From Methanosarcina sp. 2.H.T.1A.6 (lineage in GTDB: Archaea; Halobacteriota; Methanosarcinia; Methanosarcinales; Methanosarcinaceae), in NCBI RefSeq assembly GCF_000979455.1, contig NZ_JJOY01000005.1, positions 62,001 through 126,000 of the forward strand: a stretch of DNA of 64,000 nt. Reading direction: 5' to 3'. Numbering within the stretch: position 1 is the first letter of the stretch; the number at the start of each line of letters is the position of its first letter. The notes under the pieces were generated by a model. It saw only the letters and a program-made list of their open reading frames with translations. It did not search any database and was not told the DNA's origin. This document shows positions 17,948 to 27,576 of the stretch, piece after piece. A program made the position numbers and the translations under genes.

Positions 17948-18841
17948 TTATTTTTCCGGAAGCTTCTCTGAATCATTCAGACTTATAATTACTGCTGAGC
18001 CCATAATTAAGGCGCAACCTGCAAGAGTTTCTGAAGACAGCGCAATTCCAAGCACTGCGATATCAAAAAATACCCCACTAACAGGTTCTATCAGAGAAAG
18101 GAGGCTTCCTGTCTGGGCTTTAAGGTTAGCAAGTCCTAGAATTGTAAAGATCTCTCCGAAACCTATGGATACTATCCCGAAAGCAGCAAGCACTTTCAGG
18201 TTGCTGTAAAGGACAGCCGGGGAAACTTCAAATGCAAACGGGCTCAGCAGCAAAAACGCAATCCCCATGGGCCAGAAGACGATTGCAAGCTCCGGGTATT
18301 CCGCTTTTAAAACTTTTACGTTCAGGATCAGAGCCGCAAAGACAACTCCCGAAAGCAGCCCTGCTATCATGCCCAGCATATAGGTGCCGGTAAGTTCAAT
18401 GCCGGAAAGTCCACCTTCGGGTCTGACTATCAGAAATACTCCTGTGATTGCGATGAAGAGGGCAGCTATACTTTCCTTTCCGATTTTCTCATTCAGGAGA
18501 AAAGGGGAAGCCAGCATTACATAGATTGGGGCTGTATACTGGAGTAGAATTGCAATGGATACACAGGTAATCTTCAGGCAGGTAAAATAGAGCAGCATGC
18601 ACGTAACCACGAGCACTCCCTGCAGGAACAGGCTTCCTTTCTTTTTCTTTAACCTGAGGTCCGAGGTTTTCCCTCTCGCTACTATATATATAGAAAGAAA
18701 CAGAAGCCCGAAGAACAACCTATAAAAGATTACTGGAGAAATAGCCATATCATGGATACGGGAAATAAAAAGCCCGTTCATGCTGTAGAACACGCAGCCT
18801 ATAATGACTGCCAGATGCGCCTTTTTTTTCTCCAGAAACAT
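17948..18841 (-). CDS. EamA/DMT-superfamily permease
   Basis: About ten TM helices in two EamA halves, each with a drug/metabolite-transporter pattern (ILLQYTAPIYVMLASPFLLNE in half 1, SLLSLIEPVSGVFFDIAVLG in half 2). ATG 18841 gives 297 residues starting MFLEKKKAHLAVIIG. A GTG at 18865 would add eight. A TATA-like element (AATATATAAG, about 18866-18875 on this strand) sits about 25-30 bases before ATG 18841, which suggests a nearly leaderless transcript. The transported compound is unknown. Confidence 0.8.
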   Translation of the reverse strand: MFLEKKKAHLAVIIGCVFYSMNGLFISRIHDMAISPVIFYRLFFGLLFLSIYIVARGKTSDLRLKKKKGSLFLQGVLVVTCMLLYFTCLKITCVSIAILLQYTAPIYVMLASPFLLNEKIGKESIAALFIAITGVFLIVRPEGGLSGIELTGTYMLGMIAGLLSGVVFAALILNVKVLKAEYPELAIVFWPMGIAFLLLSPFAFEVSPAVLYSNLKVLAAFGIVSIGFGEIFTILGLANLKAQTGSLLSLIEPVSGVFFDIAVLGIALSSETLAGCALIMGSAVIISLNDSEKLPEK

Positions 18842-18956
18842 TCTGCATGGATAGACGTGTAGCACTTATATATTTATTGGATATGTATTTGTCTCATATA
18901 TATTTATTGAAATATATTTCTCGTAAGTTAAGACCGGGTGAAGGTGGCTAATTCAA

Positions 18957-19298
18957 ATGAAGTCTTCCGCAGAAAATCACCCTAAAGCGGTCAGGGATAG
19001 AATCCCGGAAATTATCCGGAACTCTGGCAGAGAATGTGCTGCGAAAGAGCTTTCAGATCCTGAATTTCTTGTTGAGCTGGAAAGTAAGCTTGGAGAAGAA
19101 CTAGCTGAGTATCTTGAGAGTAAAGAGCTTGAGGAGCTTGCCGACCTGCTTGAAATTATCTATCAAATCGCAGAACTCCAGGGTTCTTCAAAAGAGAGCC
19201 TTGAAGCTCTCAGGCTGCAGAAAAAACTGGAAAAGGGAGGATTTGAAAAGAACCTGCTCCTGCTTTTATCTTTGCTTATCCAAGTTCAAAACTCGTAA
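18957..19298 (+). CDS. MazG-superfamily nucleotide pyrophosphohydrolase-like protein
   Basis: A 113-residue all-alpha protein. The opening AVRDRIPEIIRNSG and the acidic helices ESKLGEELAEYLES and EELADLLEIIYQIAEL provide the E-x-x-E...E-x-x-D set typical of MazG-like and phosphoribosyl-ATP pyrophosphohydrolase-like house-cleaning enzymes, which hydrolyse non-canonical NTPs using Mg2+. A strong GGTGAAGGTGG precedes ATG 18957. The 3' end overlaps the convergent acetyltransferase by 23 bases. Confidence 0.75.
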   Translation: MKSSAENHPKAVRDRIPEIIRNSGRECAAKELSDPEFLVELESKLGEELAEYLESKELEELADLLEIIYQIAELQGSSKESLEALRLQKKLEKGGFEKNLLLLLSLLIQVQNS

Positions 19299-20136
19299 CC
19301 CCATAAACCCCATCAAGCCTTATGTCAGGTTCTTTTCGGCTGTACATGCGGATAGTTTTGAACATCACATTCATGTTGTATCTCTTTGCGATTTCCATTG
19401 CTTTTTTATTGGGTTCGGGGACATCAAGATAAACGGTTTCCCCAGGAACTGAAGCTCTAAGAGCCCTGAATATTTTCTCTGCCGTGTCCCGGTCGTCTGC
19501 GAAAAGAGGGCCTATCTTATATCCTGCTCTGCACTTCCTTATCACACCGTACCCTTTCAGGTTTCCTTCTTCCAGTGCTGCAAAGGCGTAAGAGTCAGGT
19601 TGATTCACCCATTTCTCCAGAAAGCCGGACCTTGGGGCAGGAAACATCTTCCTGTCGTAGGCAAGCAGTTTTTCAAAAAGGACTTCCGAAGTCTTCATAA
19701 GTCCATCCGGGACTTCTCCTCCTCCCCTGCCTTCAAAACGCAGGTTGCTATAGGAGGATCTGAATTTCATAACCTGCTGGTATTTCTTTTCATTTTCCAC
19801 AACGCCGTCAAGCCCGATGTTCCTGTCTTCCAGATATTCCAGGCATTTTTCGGTCAGTTTCATTCCGATGCCTTTTTTCCGGAACTCGGGGTTGACTACA
19901 TAGAGCCCGAAAAACCCGAAAGAATCATCATAAGCGACAGCAGAAGCGCAGCCTACGGGCTTGCCTTCAACCTCTGCAATAAAAAAGCCTTTGTGATCGG
20001 CTTCGTAAAAAAGTTCTCCGTCATGGATGCCAGGGTTCCAGCCTTCTGCAGCTGCCATCTCAATTGCGAATCCGGCTTCTTCCCGGCGCATTTTTCGGAT
20101 TTCCAGTTTTCTTATTTTTTCCGAATTTTTTTCCAT
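19276..20136 (-). CDS. GNAT N-acetyltransferase with C-terminal extension (YitH-like)
   Basis: A 286-residue protein. Residues 10-150 are a GNAT domain (FGLYVVNPEFRKKGIGMKLTEK contains the acetyl-CoA R-x-x-G-x-G site). Residues 150-286 form a second domain of the kind following GNAT in YitH-like proteins (FPAPRSGFLEKWV, GYGVIRKCRAGYKIGPLFAD, VYLDVPEPNKKAMEIAKRYN). The substrate is unknown. It is transcribed toward the MazG-like gene. Confidence 0.8.
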   Translation of the reverse strand: MEKNSEKIRKLEIRKMRREEAGFAIEMAAAEGWNPGIHDGELFYEADHKGFFIAEVEGKPVGCASAVAYDDSFGFFGLYVVNPEFRKKGIGMKLTEKCLEYLEDRNIGLDGVVENEKKYQQVMKFRSSYSNLRFEGRGGGEVPDGLMKTSEVLFEKLLAYDRKMFPAPRSGFLEKWVNQPDSYAFAALEEGNLKGYGVIRKCRAGYKIGPLFADDRDTAEKIFRALRASVPGETVYLDVPEPNKKAMEIAKRYNMNVMFKTIRMYSRKEPDIRLDGVYGVTSFELG

Positions 20137-20221
20137 GACAGTTTATATTCTCACTTTCTATTTATTTTTTAAGTATCTTCTCTTGATCTGTTTTTTTGCC
20201 TGATATCAGAGTTTGCAGAGA

Positions 20222-21355
20222 TTAAATTTTTCTTCTCCTGTCTTTCCCTGAAGTCGCTCTAAGGTAAGCCGCTATAACTGCAGCTGATGCTGGATAGATG
20301 CCGAGAGGCGATTCTTTTGCTCCGGATTCGTCTTCAGTCCCCTTCTCTTCTTCGGCAGCTATGCCTGTCTCGGAAGCATCTTCTGTGAACATAAAGATGT
20401 CCATGGTACCTTTGCGTTTGTCCTGCCAGACTATACGGTTGCCGTTTATTGCAGGGTTGCTTTCATATTCAGATGCAGTGGAAACTGTCTTTTCCTGCCC
20501 CGTGGTGATGTCGTATATAAAGATGTTTGTTCCTTTAATCCTCCCGTCAGCCCATACTATTCTCCCGCCCGAGATAGCAGGGGTTTTCTGTGGGGATGGG
20601 TCAATACAAACAGGTATTTCTTTTTTGCTTGAAAGGTCATACATGTAGATATCAAGGTTTCCGGCACGCCTGTCCTCCCAGACAATGTAGTTTCCTTCAA
20701 TGACGGGGTTTGTCTGCCCTGCAGGGTCCGTAACCACAGGGCTTTCTTTGCCTGTATTGATATCGTACATGTAAATGTCGTCATTACCGTCACGCGTATC
20801 TTTCCAGACGATGATATTCCCCGAGACTGCAGGCTGGCTCTGATCTGCCTTATCTGTTGTTATCCGTGTTTCCTTTTTGGAGGTAATGTCATACATGTAA
20901 ATGTCAGTATCCTGATTCCTGCGGTCCGTCCAGACAATTATGTCGCCTGAGATTGCTGGCTCTTTCTGGTCTATCCTGTCCGAAGTAATCTGGGTTTTGG
21001 TCTCGGAGTTGATATCGTACATATAAATATCATAGTTGCCTCTCCTGTTGTCCGAGACCACGATGCGGTTACCTGAGATTGCCGGTTCTATTTCGTCTTT
21101 TGAGTCCTCGAACAGGGCAGATTCAGTCCTTCCAATGGTCATATCGTACAGATATATGTCCCAGTTTCCGTCCCGTTCATCCTGCCAGACAATGTAGTCT
21201 CCTGAGATTACAGGGCTGATCTGGTTGCTAAAAGCCGAGTTAACTTCCTGCTCGGTTCCTTTCAATGATTCGCTGGCAGCTGAACCTGCACATGCGCTCA
21301 GTACCATGAATAAAACAACCGAAATAAGTATAATTGAAAATTTGTTGTGCCTCAA
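20222..21355 (-). CDS. TolB-like beta-propeller surface lipoprotein
   Basis: After a signal sequence (FSIILISVVLFMVLSACAG, with a lipobox-like Cys) come about six to seven repeats of 44-46 residues, each with I-S-G-x-x-I-V-W-x-D-x-R and D-I-Y-M-Y-D, a TolB/DPP6-type beta-propeller. An acidic linker (ETGIAAEEEKGTEDE) leads to a short hydrophobic segment and the basic end KDRRRKI. The protein is likely extracellular. TTG 21355 is preferred because GGAAGTG lies 5 bases upstream and it gives a compact signal peptide. TTG 21382 is the alternative. Confidence 0.75.
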   Translation of the reverse strand: MRHNKFSIILISVVLFMVLSACAGSAASESLKGTEQEVNSAFSNQISPVISGDYIVWQDERDGNWDIYLYDMTIGRTESALFEDSKDEIEPAISGNRIVVSDNRRGNYDIYMYDINSETKTQITSDRIDQKEPAISGDIIVWTDRRNQDTDIYMYDITSKKETRITTDKADQSQPAVSGNIIVWKDTRDGNDDIYMYDINTGKESPVVTDPAGQTNPVIEGNYIVWEDRRAGNLDIYMYDLSSKKEIPVCIDPSPQKTPAISGGRIVWADGRIKGTNIFIYDITTGQEKTVSTASEYESNPAINGNRIVWQDKRKGTMDIFMFTEDASETGIAAEEEKGTEDESGAKESPLGIYPASAAVIAAYLRATSGKDRRRKI

Positions 21356-21641
21356 TATTACACTTCCAATATTCCCTCTCAAGCTTCAGTGTGGGTTTTT
21401 TGAGTATAGATACTTTCAACCTCGGATTAAATTTCGGTTTAAACTTCTAATTTTTTTCCAGTTAAAGTATTTTCCAGCATAGAATATTTCCAATAGCTGG
21501 GTAATTTCTAAAGAATGTATATCTCCCATAGTTTTTAGTGGTTTCCTGCAATTTAGTGTTTTCTTTATTTGAGGGGGCACTTCTCTAAAGTTCAATTCAA
21601 GATCCAGCGCTTAATTCAAGATCCAGCCCCACTTCTCAAAG

Positions 21642-22244
21642 TTAAATCTTCTCAAGCTCAACTTTATTTCTTGTCAGGTTTGCCAGTTTTTCAAGAAATT
21701 TCTCTTCAAAACTCTTTTTTACAAGGAAAATAAATTCGACAGCATCAGAATATTTTTCTTCCTCTACTTTTCCGTGTTCCTCAATGAGATTCTTAATCTT
21801 CTGAATCTCCGGATATCCGAAACGTATCCTGAACCTTACCTCTTCAAAGACCTCAACAGTACCTGCTTCTTCAATAGCTGAAATTGCAGTTTCCCTGTAC
21901 GCCCTGGAAAGCCCCCCAAAGCCCAGCTTTATTCCCCCAAAATACCGGGTAACAACTACAGCTACATTACAGAGCCCTTTTGATTCGAGGACCTTAAAAA
22001 CGGGTTTTCCTGAGCTGCCCGCAGGTTCTCCGTCATCATCGTATCTGAGGGCAAAGGAACTCCCTTCTTTTACAAAATAAGCTGAAACATTATGGTTTGC
22101 ATCTTCATGCAGCTCTTTTATCTCTTTTATGAAAGCTTTTGCTTCGGTTTCATTTTTTACTTGCCTGGCATATCCTATAAATATGGAGTTTTTGAATTCT
22201 CTTTGGGCTCTGCCAGAGCTTCTCAGGGTTTTATAATTATTCAG
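21642..22244 (-). CDS. IMPACT/YigZ family protein, apparently with a CTG start
   Basis: The minus strand encodes a full YigZ/IMPACT (UPF0029) protein of about 200 residues: NNYKTLRSSG, SIFIGYARQV, HNVSAYFVKEG, the signature DDDGEPAGSSGKPVFKVLES, VVVTRYFGGIKLGFGGLSRA, then the C-terminal ferredoxin-like domain to TAA 21642. The frame is open from a stop near 22370 but holds no ATG, GTG or TTG anywhere. CTG 22244, directly before NNYKTLR, has GAGGA placed 7 bases upstream, so it is the best start. A start codon lost by mutation is the alternative. YigZ homologs bind nucleic acid or ribosomes, and the exact role is unsettled. Confidence 0.75.
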   Translation of the reverse strand: MNNYKTLRSSGRAQREFKNSIFIGYARQVKNETEAKAFIKEIKELHEDANHNVSAYFVKEGSSFALRYDDDGEPAGSSGKPVFKVLESKGLCNVAVVVTRYFGGIKLGFGGLSRAYRETAISAIEEAGTVEVFEEVRFRIRFGYPEIQKIKNLIEEHGKVEEEKYSDAVEFIFLVKKSFEEKFLEKLANLTRNKVELEKI

Positions 22245-22657
22245 GGTCTTATCCTCGGCACTTTTTTGATCAGTTTTATACTTGAGGCTTTAAAGTTTTG
22301 CAGCTGCGCGCCGGACGAACATTCTGATATCTTTAAATAATTTTCTGCTGCCTGACGACTCGCGGCTTTTCCATCCTTTCACTTCTTTCGTCTACATTGA
22401 CTCATTTGTGGACTCCTATTTTTCAATATACTCCTGCCATATCTGTTAATCTTAACCCATTCCCACATATTCTCTTGCAGGAAAATCCGTTGGAACTACT
22501 CTGAATCATTCGGTCTCTTATTTTTTTACCATATCGAAAAGTTTTAATCTAATTGGTTGGTCATGCATAAATATCTCATATAAATGTCTCATGTTTTTAT
22601 ATGAGGTGGTATATGAGATGGGTGTTAAAAAGGAAGAGAATTATAGAGGTAATATTA

Positions 22658-22981
22658 ATGAAAAAAATGTTTAAGATCATTGCAATGCTCCTTGTAATTG
22701 CTACTGTTGTCTTTGCAGCCGGCTGTGCTGACAAGGCCGCTGAACCAGCAGAAGAAGGAGCTTCAGAAGAAGTGACTGATGAACTCCCAGTAGCAGAAGA
22801 TGGAAATTCAACTGAAAACGAAGTTATGGCTGACGTCCCAGCTGACGAAAACGTCACTGACCTCAACGCAACTGACCTCAACGCAACTGACGACGCTGAC
22901 CTCAACGCAACTGACGACGCTGACCTCAACGCAACTGAAGACGCTGACGACAACGCAACTGAAGAAGAAATCACTGAATAA
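22658..22981 (+). CDS. Small acidic lipoprotein with NAT sequon repeats
   Basis: A 107-residue protein. Residues 1-23 are a lipoprotein signal ending in the lipobox FAAGC. The mature part is extremely acidic, and its C-terminal third repeats DLNATD / DADLNAT about five times, each an N-x-T glycosylation sequon. ATG 22658 has GAGGT 7 bases upstream. The frame remains open to 22601, but those residues look like leader. The signal-peptide DNA is almost identical to that of the ABC-transporter lipoprotein 1 kb downstream. It is probably a surface-anchored, glycosylated tether. No family is recognised. Confidence 0.75.
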   Translation: MKKMFKIIAMLLVIATVVFAAGCADKAAEPAEEGASEEVTDELPVAEDGNSTENEVMADVPADENVTDLNATDLNATDDADLNATDDADLNATEDADDNATEEEITE

Positions 22982-23009
22982 GCAGTATAATTTCTAAATA
23001 ACAATTCGC

Positions 23010-23041
23010 GTAGCCTTTTAAGGCTACACATTTCTTTTTTT
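23010..23041 (+). terminator. Hairpin and T-tract terminator after the acidic lipoprotein
   Basis: GTAGCC (23010-23015) pairs with GGCTAC (23022-23027) around TTTTAA, followed by ATTTCTTTTTTT. This is a classic terminator shape 29 bases after the stop. Confidence 0.75.
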
Positions 23042-23728
23042 AAACACTCGGATATAATCAGTTTATAGCCGTGTAAAACCTGCAATAAGGTATTTTTATA
23101 AAATTCCCATGTCAGAGCATTTCTCTTGCTTTTCTGTCACAAACCCATAAGTACTAAACACAATCTGGCAAAAATTGGAACTAGATGGTAAATATTAAGC
23201 TCACTGAAATCTTCTGAAGATATCAGTTTTCCAGATCAAATATTACTAATAGGTTTCTGGGTAAAGCCACATTAACATCAACATTTTTTCTCATTCGAGC
23301 CCCGGCAAGAATTACAAATTTCTTTTATTTGCTTCCGGTGTACACTCAAACTTTCTTCCCTCTCCTTGAATTATACCTGAACTTTCTACTCTACAGGGGG
23401 TGCATACAGAGCCATTCAGTGGACTCAATAAATAAATGGAAACACATGTTTGCAAATTAGTTGAGCATTCCTGTCCTGTGAAAAGTACAAAAGAGATGTC
23501 AGTTTTTTACCGGGTGTTGCGTCCTGCCGCAATGTTCAGTGTTTAACTCAGTTTTATTAACTTTCAGGCTTTTCTATTTAAGTTCTCTTTCTAGTTTAAA
23601 AAATTTTACTTTGCGATCTGAAGAAATTAATTTAAACTCCAAAGCTATTAATCTTTTGTCTTACTATTTATAAAAGTTTGATTATTTTACATACTCAATA
23701 TTGAGGAAGAGTTTTCAGAGGTACTGAT
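23042..23728. other. Long spacer upstream of the amino-acid ABC transporter
   Basis: No gene is seen in nearly 700 bases. A GAGGT site precedes ATG 23729, and an AT-rich TTATTTTACATACTCAATA near 23680-23700 could hold promoter elements. Confidence 0.4.
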
Positions 23729-24595
23729 ATGCAGAAACTGTTAAAGATAATATCCCTACTCCTTGTAATTGCTACTGTTGTCTTTGCAGCCGGCTGTGCT
23801 GAGCAGGGTGGAGAGGAAGCGGCAGAAGGAGCCGTCGAAGAAGTCGCCGAAGAAAGTGTTCCAGCTGATAACGGATCTGATGCTGTTTTCCGTTCTTCTG
23901 ACGGAGAAATGCCCACCTACGTTGTAGGCACTGAAGCCCAGTTCCCGCCCTTTGAGATTGTGGATTCCAAGGGAAATGTGATCGGTTTTGACGTTGATCT
24001 CATGAACGCCATTGCAGAAGACCAGGGCTTTAAGGTTGAGTATCTTGACCAGGACTTTGCTGGCCTTATCCCGGCTCTTCAGACCGGAAATGTTGACATT
24101 ATTGCCTCAGGTATGACAATCACCGATGAACGTGAAGAACAGGTTGACTTCAGTGAACCTTATATCAACGCAGGCCTGGCTCTTGCCGTACTCATTGGCA
24201 ATGAAGACATTCAGAGTATTGACGACCTGAAGGGCAAGACCGTTGCTGTTCAGACCGGATCCACCGGGTTCCTGAAGGCAGAAGAGCTCCAGAAAGCCGG
24301 AATCATTGCTGAGATCAAGGACTTCCCACATGTAAATGAAGCCATTGAAGAACTCAAGATCGGCGGTGCCGATGCAATGATCAATGACCTGCCTGTCACG
24401 GAAGCTTTCATCGCAGCCCAGCCCGATGTAATCGAGATTGTTGGCGAGCCCCTTAACAGTGAAGACTATGGCTTTGCCGTCCGCACTGGTAACACCGAAC
24501 TCCTCACCAAAATCAACGCCGGTATTGAGAACGTCAAAGCCAGCGGCAAGTATGACGAACTCCTTACAAAACTCCCAACCTACATGGAAGAGTAA
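23729..24595 (+). CDS. Polar amino-acid ABC transporter substrate-binding lipoprotein
   Basis: A 288-residue type 3 solute-binding protein. It has a lipoprotein signal with lipobox FAAGC at about residue 23, then an acidic linker, then the SBP_bac_3 fold: YVVGTEAQFPPFEIVD, IGFDVDLMNAIAED, NVDIIASGMTITDEREEQVDFS, GKTVAVQTGSTG, DAMINDLPV and EDYGFAVRTGNTEL. These motifs are those of glutamine, arginine and cystine binding proteins, and the exact ligand is not determinable. It is followed after a terminator-like hairpin by its permease and ATPase. Confidence 0.92.
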   Translation: MQKLLKIISLLLVIATVVFAAGCAEQGGEEAAEGAVEEVAEESVPADNGSDAVFRSSDGEMPTYVVGTEAQFPPFEIVDSKGNVIGFDVDLMNAIAEDQGFKVEYLDQDFAGLIPALQTGNVDIIASGMTITDEREEQVDFSEPYINAGLALAVLIGNEDIQSIDDLKGKTVAVQTGSTGFLKAEELQKAGIIAEIKDFPHVNEAIEELKIGGADAMINDLPVTEAFIAAQPDVIEIVGEPLNSEDYGFAVRTGNTELLTKINAGIENVKASGKYDELLTKLPTYMEE

Positions 24596-24610
24596 ATCTA
24601 ACTGTAACTC

Positions 24611-24660
24611 GAGAGCCTGGCACATTTTGTGCTGCTCTCCCGTCTCTTTTCTTTTTGCTT
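24611..24660 (+). terminator. Hairpin terminator or attenuator between binding protein and permease
   Basis: GAGAGC (24611-24616) pairs with GCTCTC (24634-24639), with inner GCAC/GTGC pairing, followed by a T/C-rich tract. It would allow the binding protein to be made in excess over the membrane genes, which begin 400 bases later. That spacer (24660-25041) shows no gene. Confidence 0.65.
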
Positions 24661-25041
24661 CTGCTCTTTTTATATAATTTCTTCAATATTCGATCAAATC
24701 TTTTGATTTTCTTTTTGCCTGAATTATCTAACATCTCATTTCCAAAATATGTCCACTGATATATTTGTTACAAATGATTGGTTTTATATAATGGAAAAGT
24801 GTTTTCAATTATATATTTCTGTAAAACGCGTATTTGCACTGGATGCAACTTTAAAATCCCTCGCTTGAAAGGCGTTGTTGTAGTCCATTTGCAGAGATAT
24901 TTGTTGAAGAGGAACCCCCATTCAGGTGGACCCGGATGGCTGTATAATTTGAGCTCAAATCTGAGCTAAACATCTCCCACAGATCTATCATTTGTATAAT
25001 GTAATTCATTTTATATATCCATAAATAACTGAGGTTAGAGT

Positions 25042-25737
25042 TTGTCTCTTTTAGCGTCCTACCTTGAACACGCTATAACTGTATTTCCGAGTTTGTTGAG
25101 GGGAGCGGTAATCACCATAGAGGTCACTACCTTTGCGATATTTTTCGGGCTAATCCTGGGGACAATTGCAGCTTTCGGAAAGCTCTCTAAAAGATCGGTT
25201 TTCAAAATTCCGAGTACAATGTATGTTGATTTTATCAGGGGAACTCCTCTTTTCGTGCAGATCCTGCTTTTTTACTACGGAATCCCTGGCCTTATTTTCG
25301 GGCTTACAGGAGATCCTTTCATGATCGACCCGATTATCGCGGGTATTGCGGTATGCAGTATTAACAGCGGGGCTTACAATGCTGAGATTGTGCGCGCAGG
25401 CATCAAATCTGTTGACAGAGGGCAGATGGAAGCTGCCCGTTCCCTGGGTATGGCCGAAGGGCAGGCAATGAGGGAAGTTATCGTGCCGCAGGCTGTAAGG
25501 TTGATTATCCCTCCTCTCGGAAACGAGTTTATAGCCCTTTTGAAAGATTCGTCCCTGCTTGCAATCATCAGCGTGCATGAGCTTTCCAAAAATGGGATGC
25601 TTTATGTCTCAAAGACCTTTGCCACTTTCCCGACATACATCTCAGTTGCCCTTGTGTACCTGGCCCTGACCATGGGAATTTCCCGCGTGCTTAATTACAT
25701 TGAGAGGAGGCTTGGCGTAAGTGATAGAAGTGAATAA
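25042..25737 (+). CDS. Polar amino-acid ABC transporter permease
   Basis: A 231-residue HisM/GlnP-type permease with about five TM helices. The EAA loop ([22 protein letters not shown], about residues 131-152) is the ATPase contact. [17 protein letters not shown] is typical of the family. The start is TTG 25042, with GAGGT 6 bases upstream. Its end overlaps the ATPase start by 17 bases, so the two are translationally coupled. Confidence 0.92.
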   Translation: MSLLASYLEHAITVFPSLLRGAVITIEVTTFAIFFGLILGTIAAFGKLSKRSVFKIPSTMYVDFIRGTPLFVQILLFYYGIPGLIFGLTGDPFMIDPIIAGIAVCSINSGAYNAEIVRAGIKSVDRGQMEAARSLGMAEGQAMREVIVPQAVRLIIPPLGNEFIALLKDSSLLAIISVHELSKNGMLYVSKTFATFPTYISVALVYLALTMGISRVLNYIERRLGVSDRSE

Positions 25738-26443
25738 CCTCCACAAAAATTTCGGAAGCTTGAAAGTCCTTAAAGGAATAACCGAAAAAGTTGAAGATAG
25801 CGAGGTGGTCTGCGTGATAGGCCCCTCAGGTTCCGGAAAAAGTACCTTCCTCCGCTGCCTGAACCTTCTTGAAACCCCTACCTCGGGAGATATCTGGATT
25901 GATGGGGAAAAGGTCACTGACCCTAAAGTGAATATCAACAAGATCCGCGAGGAAGTCGGAATGGTCTTTCAGCGTTTCAACCTCTTCCCCCACATGACCG
26001 CTCTTAAAAACGTAGCCATTGCTCCTATGAAGGTCCGCGGCCTTTCCGAAAAAGAAGCTTACGACCGCGCCCACGACCTACTAAAAAAAGTAGGGCTCGA
26101 AGACAAGGCCAATGTGTACCCCAGTTCCCTTTCCGGAGGGCAGCAGCAGAGGGTCGCAATCGCCAGGGCTCTTGCTATGCACCCGAAGGTAATGCTCTTT
26201 GATGAGCCCACCTCCGCACTTGATCCCGAGATGGTCGGAGAAGTCTTAAACGTCATGAAAGACCTTGCAAAAGAAGGTATGACAATGGTTGTTGTGACCC
26301 ACGAAATGGGCTTTGCCAGAGAAGTCGGGGACCGCGTTCTCTTTATGGACGACGGTATCATAGTCGAAAAAGGCACACCCCATGAAATCTTCTACAATGC
26401 TCAGAATGAGAGGACAAAGTCATTTTTGAGTAAGGTTCTGTAA
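25721..26443 (+). CDS. Polar amino-acid ABC transporter ATP-binding protein
   Basis: A 240-residue GlnQ/HisP-type ATPase: Walker [10 protein letters not shown] (about 34-42), Q-loop [10 protein letters not shown], signature [15 protein letters not shown], Walker [16 protein letters not shown] and H-loop VVTHEMGFA. The start is GTG 25721 inside the permease gene, with GAGGAGG 10 bases upstream. With the lipoprotein and permease it makes a complete amino-acid importer. Confidence 0.95.
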   Translation: MIEVNNLHKNFGSLKVLKGITEKVEDSEVVCVIGPSGSGKSTFLRCLNLLETPTSGDIWIDGEKVTDPKVNINKIREEVGMVFQRFNLFPHMTALKNVAIAPMKVRGLSEKEAYDRAHDLLKKVGLEDKANVYPSSLSGGQQQRVAIARALAMHPKVMLFDEPTSALDPEMVGEVLNVMKDLAKEGMTMVVVTHEMGFAREVGDRVLFMDDGIIVEKGTPHEIFYNAQNERTKSFLSKVL

Positions 26444-26667
26444 TAAGATTCTGTATCTCATTATAAATTAATGATATATCCATTGTGATAAACAGAAACC
26501 TTACCTTTTTCATTCTGATTTTTTTGTTTCGAGCGGAATAAACTTTAGGCGCTACACCTATTTTATATTCCTGAACTTTCTCCCTTTTACAACGGTTTTA
26601 ATTTATACTCATTATTTTTATGGAATGATCTCCCTTATTTACCACTATTGTTACTGAGGCCCAAAAA

Positions 26668-27570
26668 ATGAAAGAAACCCTGAAAGCCTACATCGACCTC
26701 ACTCGTGCTCATTTCCTTCCTGCCTGGCCCCTTATTTTTTGCTCCGGGTTGGTGCTTGCTTTTGCTAATTACGGCGGTTTTTCCTGGGCACTAATTATCA
26801 AGGCTGCCCTGATAGGCTTGCTGGGGTTCGAAGCCGGCTTCGTGCTCAACGATTACGTGGACAGAAAAAGAGACCGGCTTGATGTGGAGAATACCCTTAC
26901 AAAGTACTGGAGACCTTTTAAAGAGAGACCCCTTCCCTCAGGGAAGATCACTTCAAAAAATGCCTTCTGGCTGTTTCTCCTGCTTGCAGGTGTTACTTCA
27001 GCCCTGATCTTCACCCTTCCCTATCCGAATTCACTCTATGTCTTTGCAATCATGCTGTACTCTTATGGCATTGAGGCTTTTTACCAGGTGAAAAAAAGAG
27101 ACCAGAAGCTCCCTATTGCCCAGCTTCTCGGAAGGACTGACTTCACCCTTTTTCCGGCAGCAGGTTATCTCTGCTACGGGCAGCCGGATATGACCATGCT
27201 GCTCTATATGGTTTTTTTCTATCCCTGGACGATGGCTCATCTGGGATTGAACGACTTTATCGACCTGGAAAATGACCGGGCAAGAGGCATGAATTCGATA
27301 GCCGTCCTTTATGGTGCAAAAGGGACTATGTACTGGGTTACAGGCTTTACGCTCCTGCATTTCTTTGCAGCTATCTTCTTCCTCAGGGAGCTCGGGCCTA
27401 TTGCTCACTACGGCTTTCTTGCAGGTTTTGCACTCCTTGCAGGGGCAAACCTTTATCTATGGAAAGAAAAAAGTCCAGGTGCGGGTTTGAGAATACTGCC
27501 TGTTTACCACGGAACTCTGGTAATCTATGCAGTTTCGATCATTCTTGATTTCTTATATTATATTTCGTGA
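26668..27570 (+). CDS. UbiA-family prenyltransferase
   Basis: A 300-residue integral membrane enzyme with about eight to nine TM helices. The two aspartate-rich motifs that bind Mg-prenyl diphosphate are present: NDYVDRKRD (about residues 61-69) and NDFIDLENDR (about 195-204), the latter followed by GMNSIAVLYG. UbiA enzymes prenylate quinone precursors, heme, chlorophyll or archaeal lipid glycerol phosphates, and the acceptor is not evident. It converges with the deiminase-like gene across 6 bases. GAGG precedes the ATG. Confidence 0.85.
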   Translation: MKETLKAYIDLTRAHFLPAWPLIFCSGLVLAFANYGGFSWALIIKAALIGLLGFEAGFVLNDYVDRKRDRLDVENTLTKYWRPFKERPLPSGKITSKNAFWLFLLLAGVTSALIFTLPYPNSLYVFAIMLYSYGIEAFYQVKKRDQKLPIAQLLGRTDFTLFPAAGYLCYGQPDMTMLLYMVFFYPWTMAHLGLNDFIDLENDRARGMNSIAVLYGAKGTMYWVTGFTLLHFFAAIFFLRELGPIAHYGFLAGFALLAGANLYLWKEKSPGAGLRILPVYHGTLVIYAVSIILDFLYYIS

Positions 27571-27576
27571 AATCCG

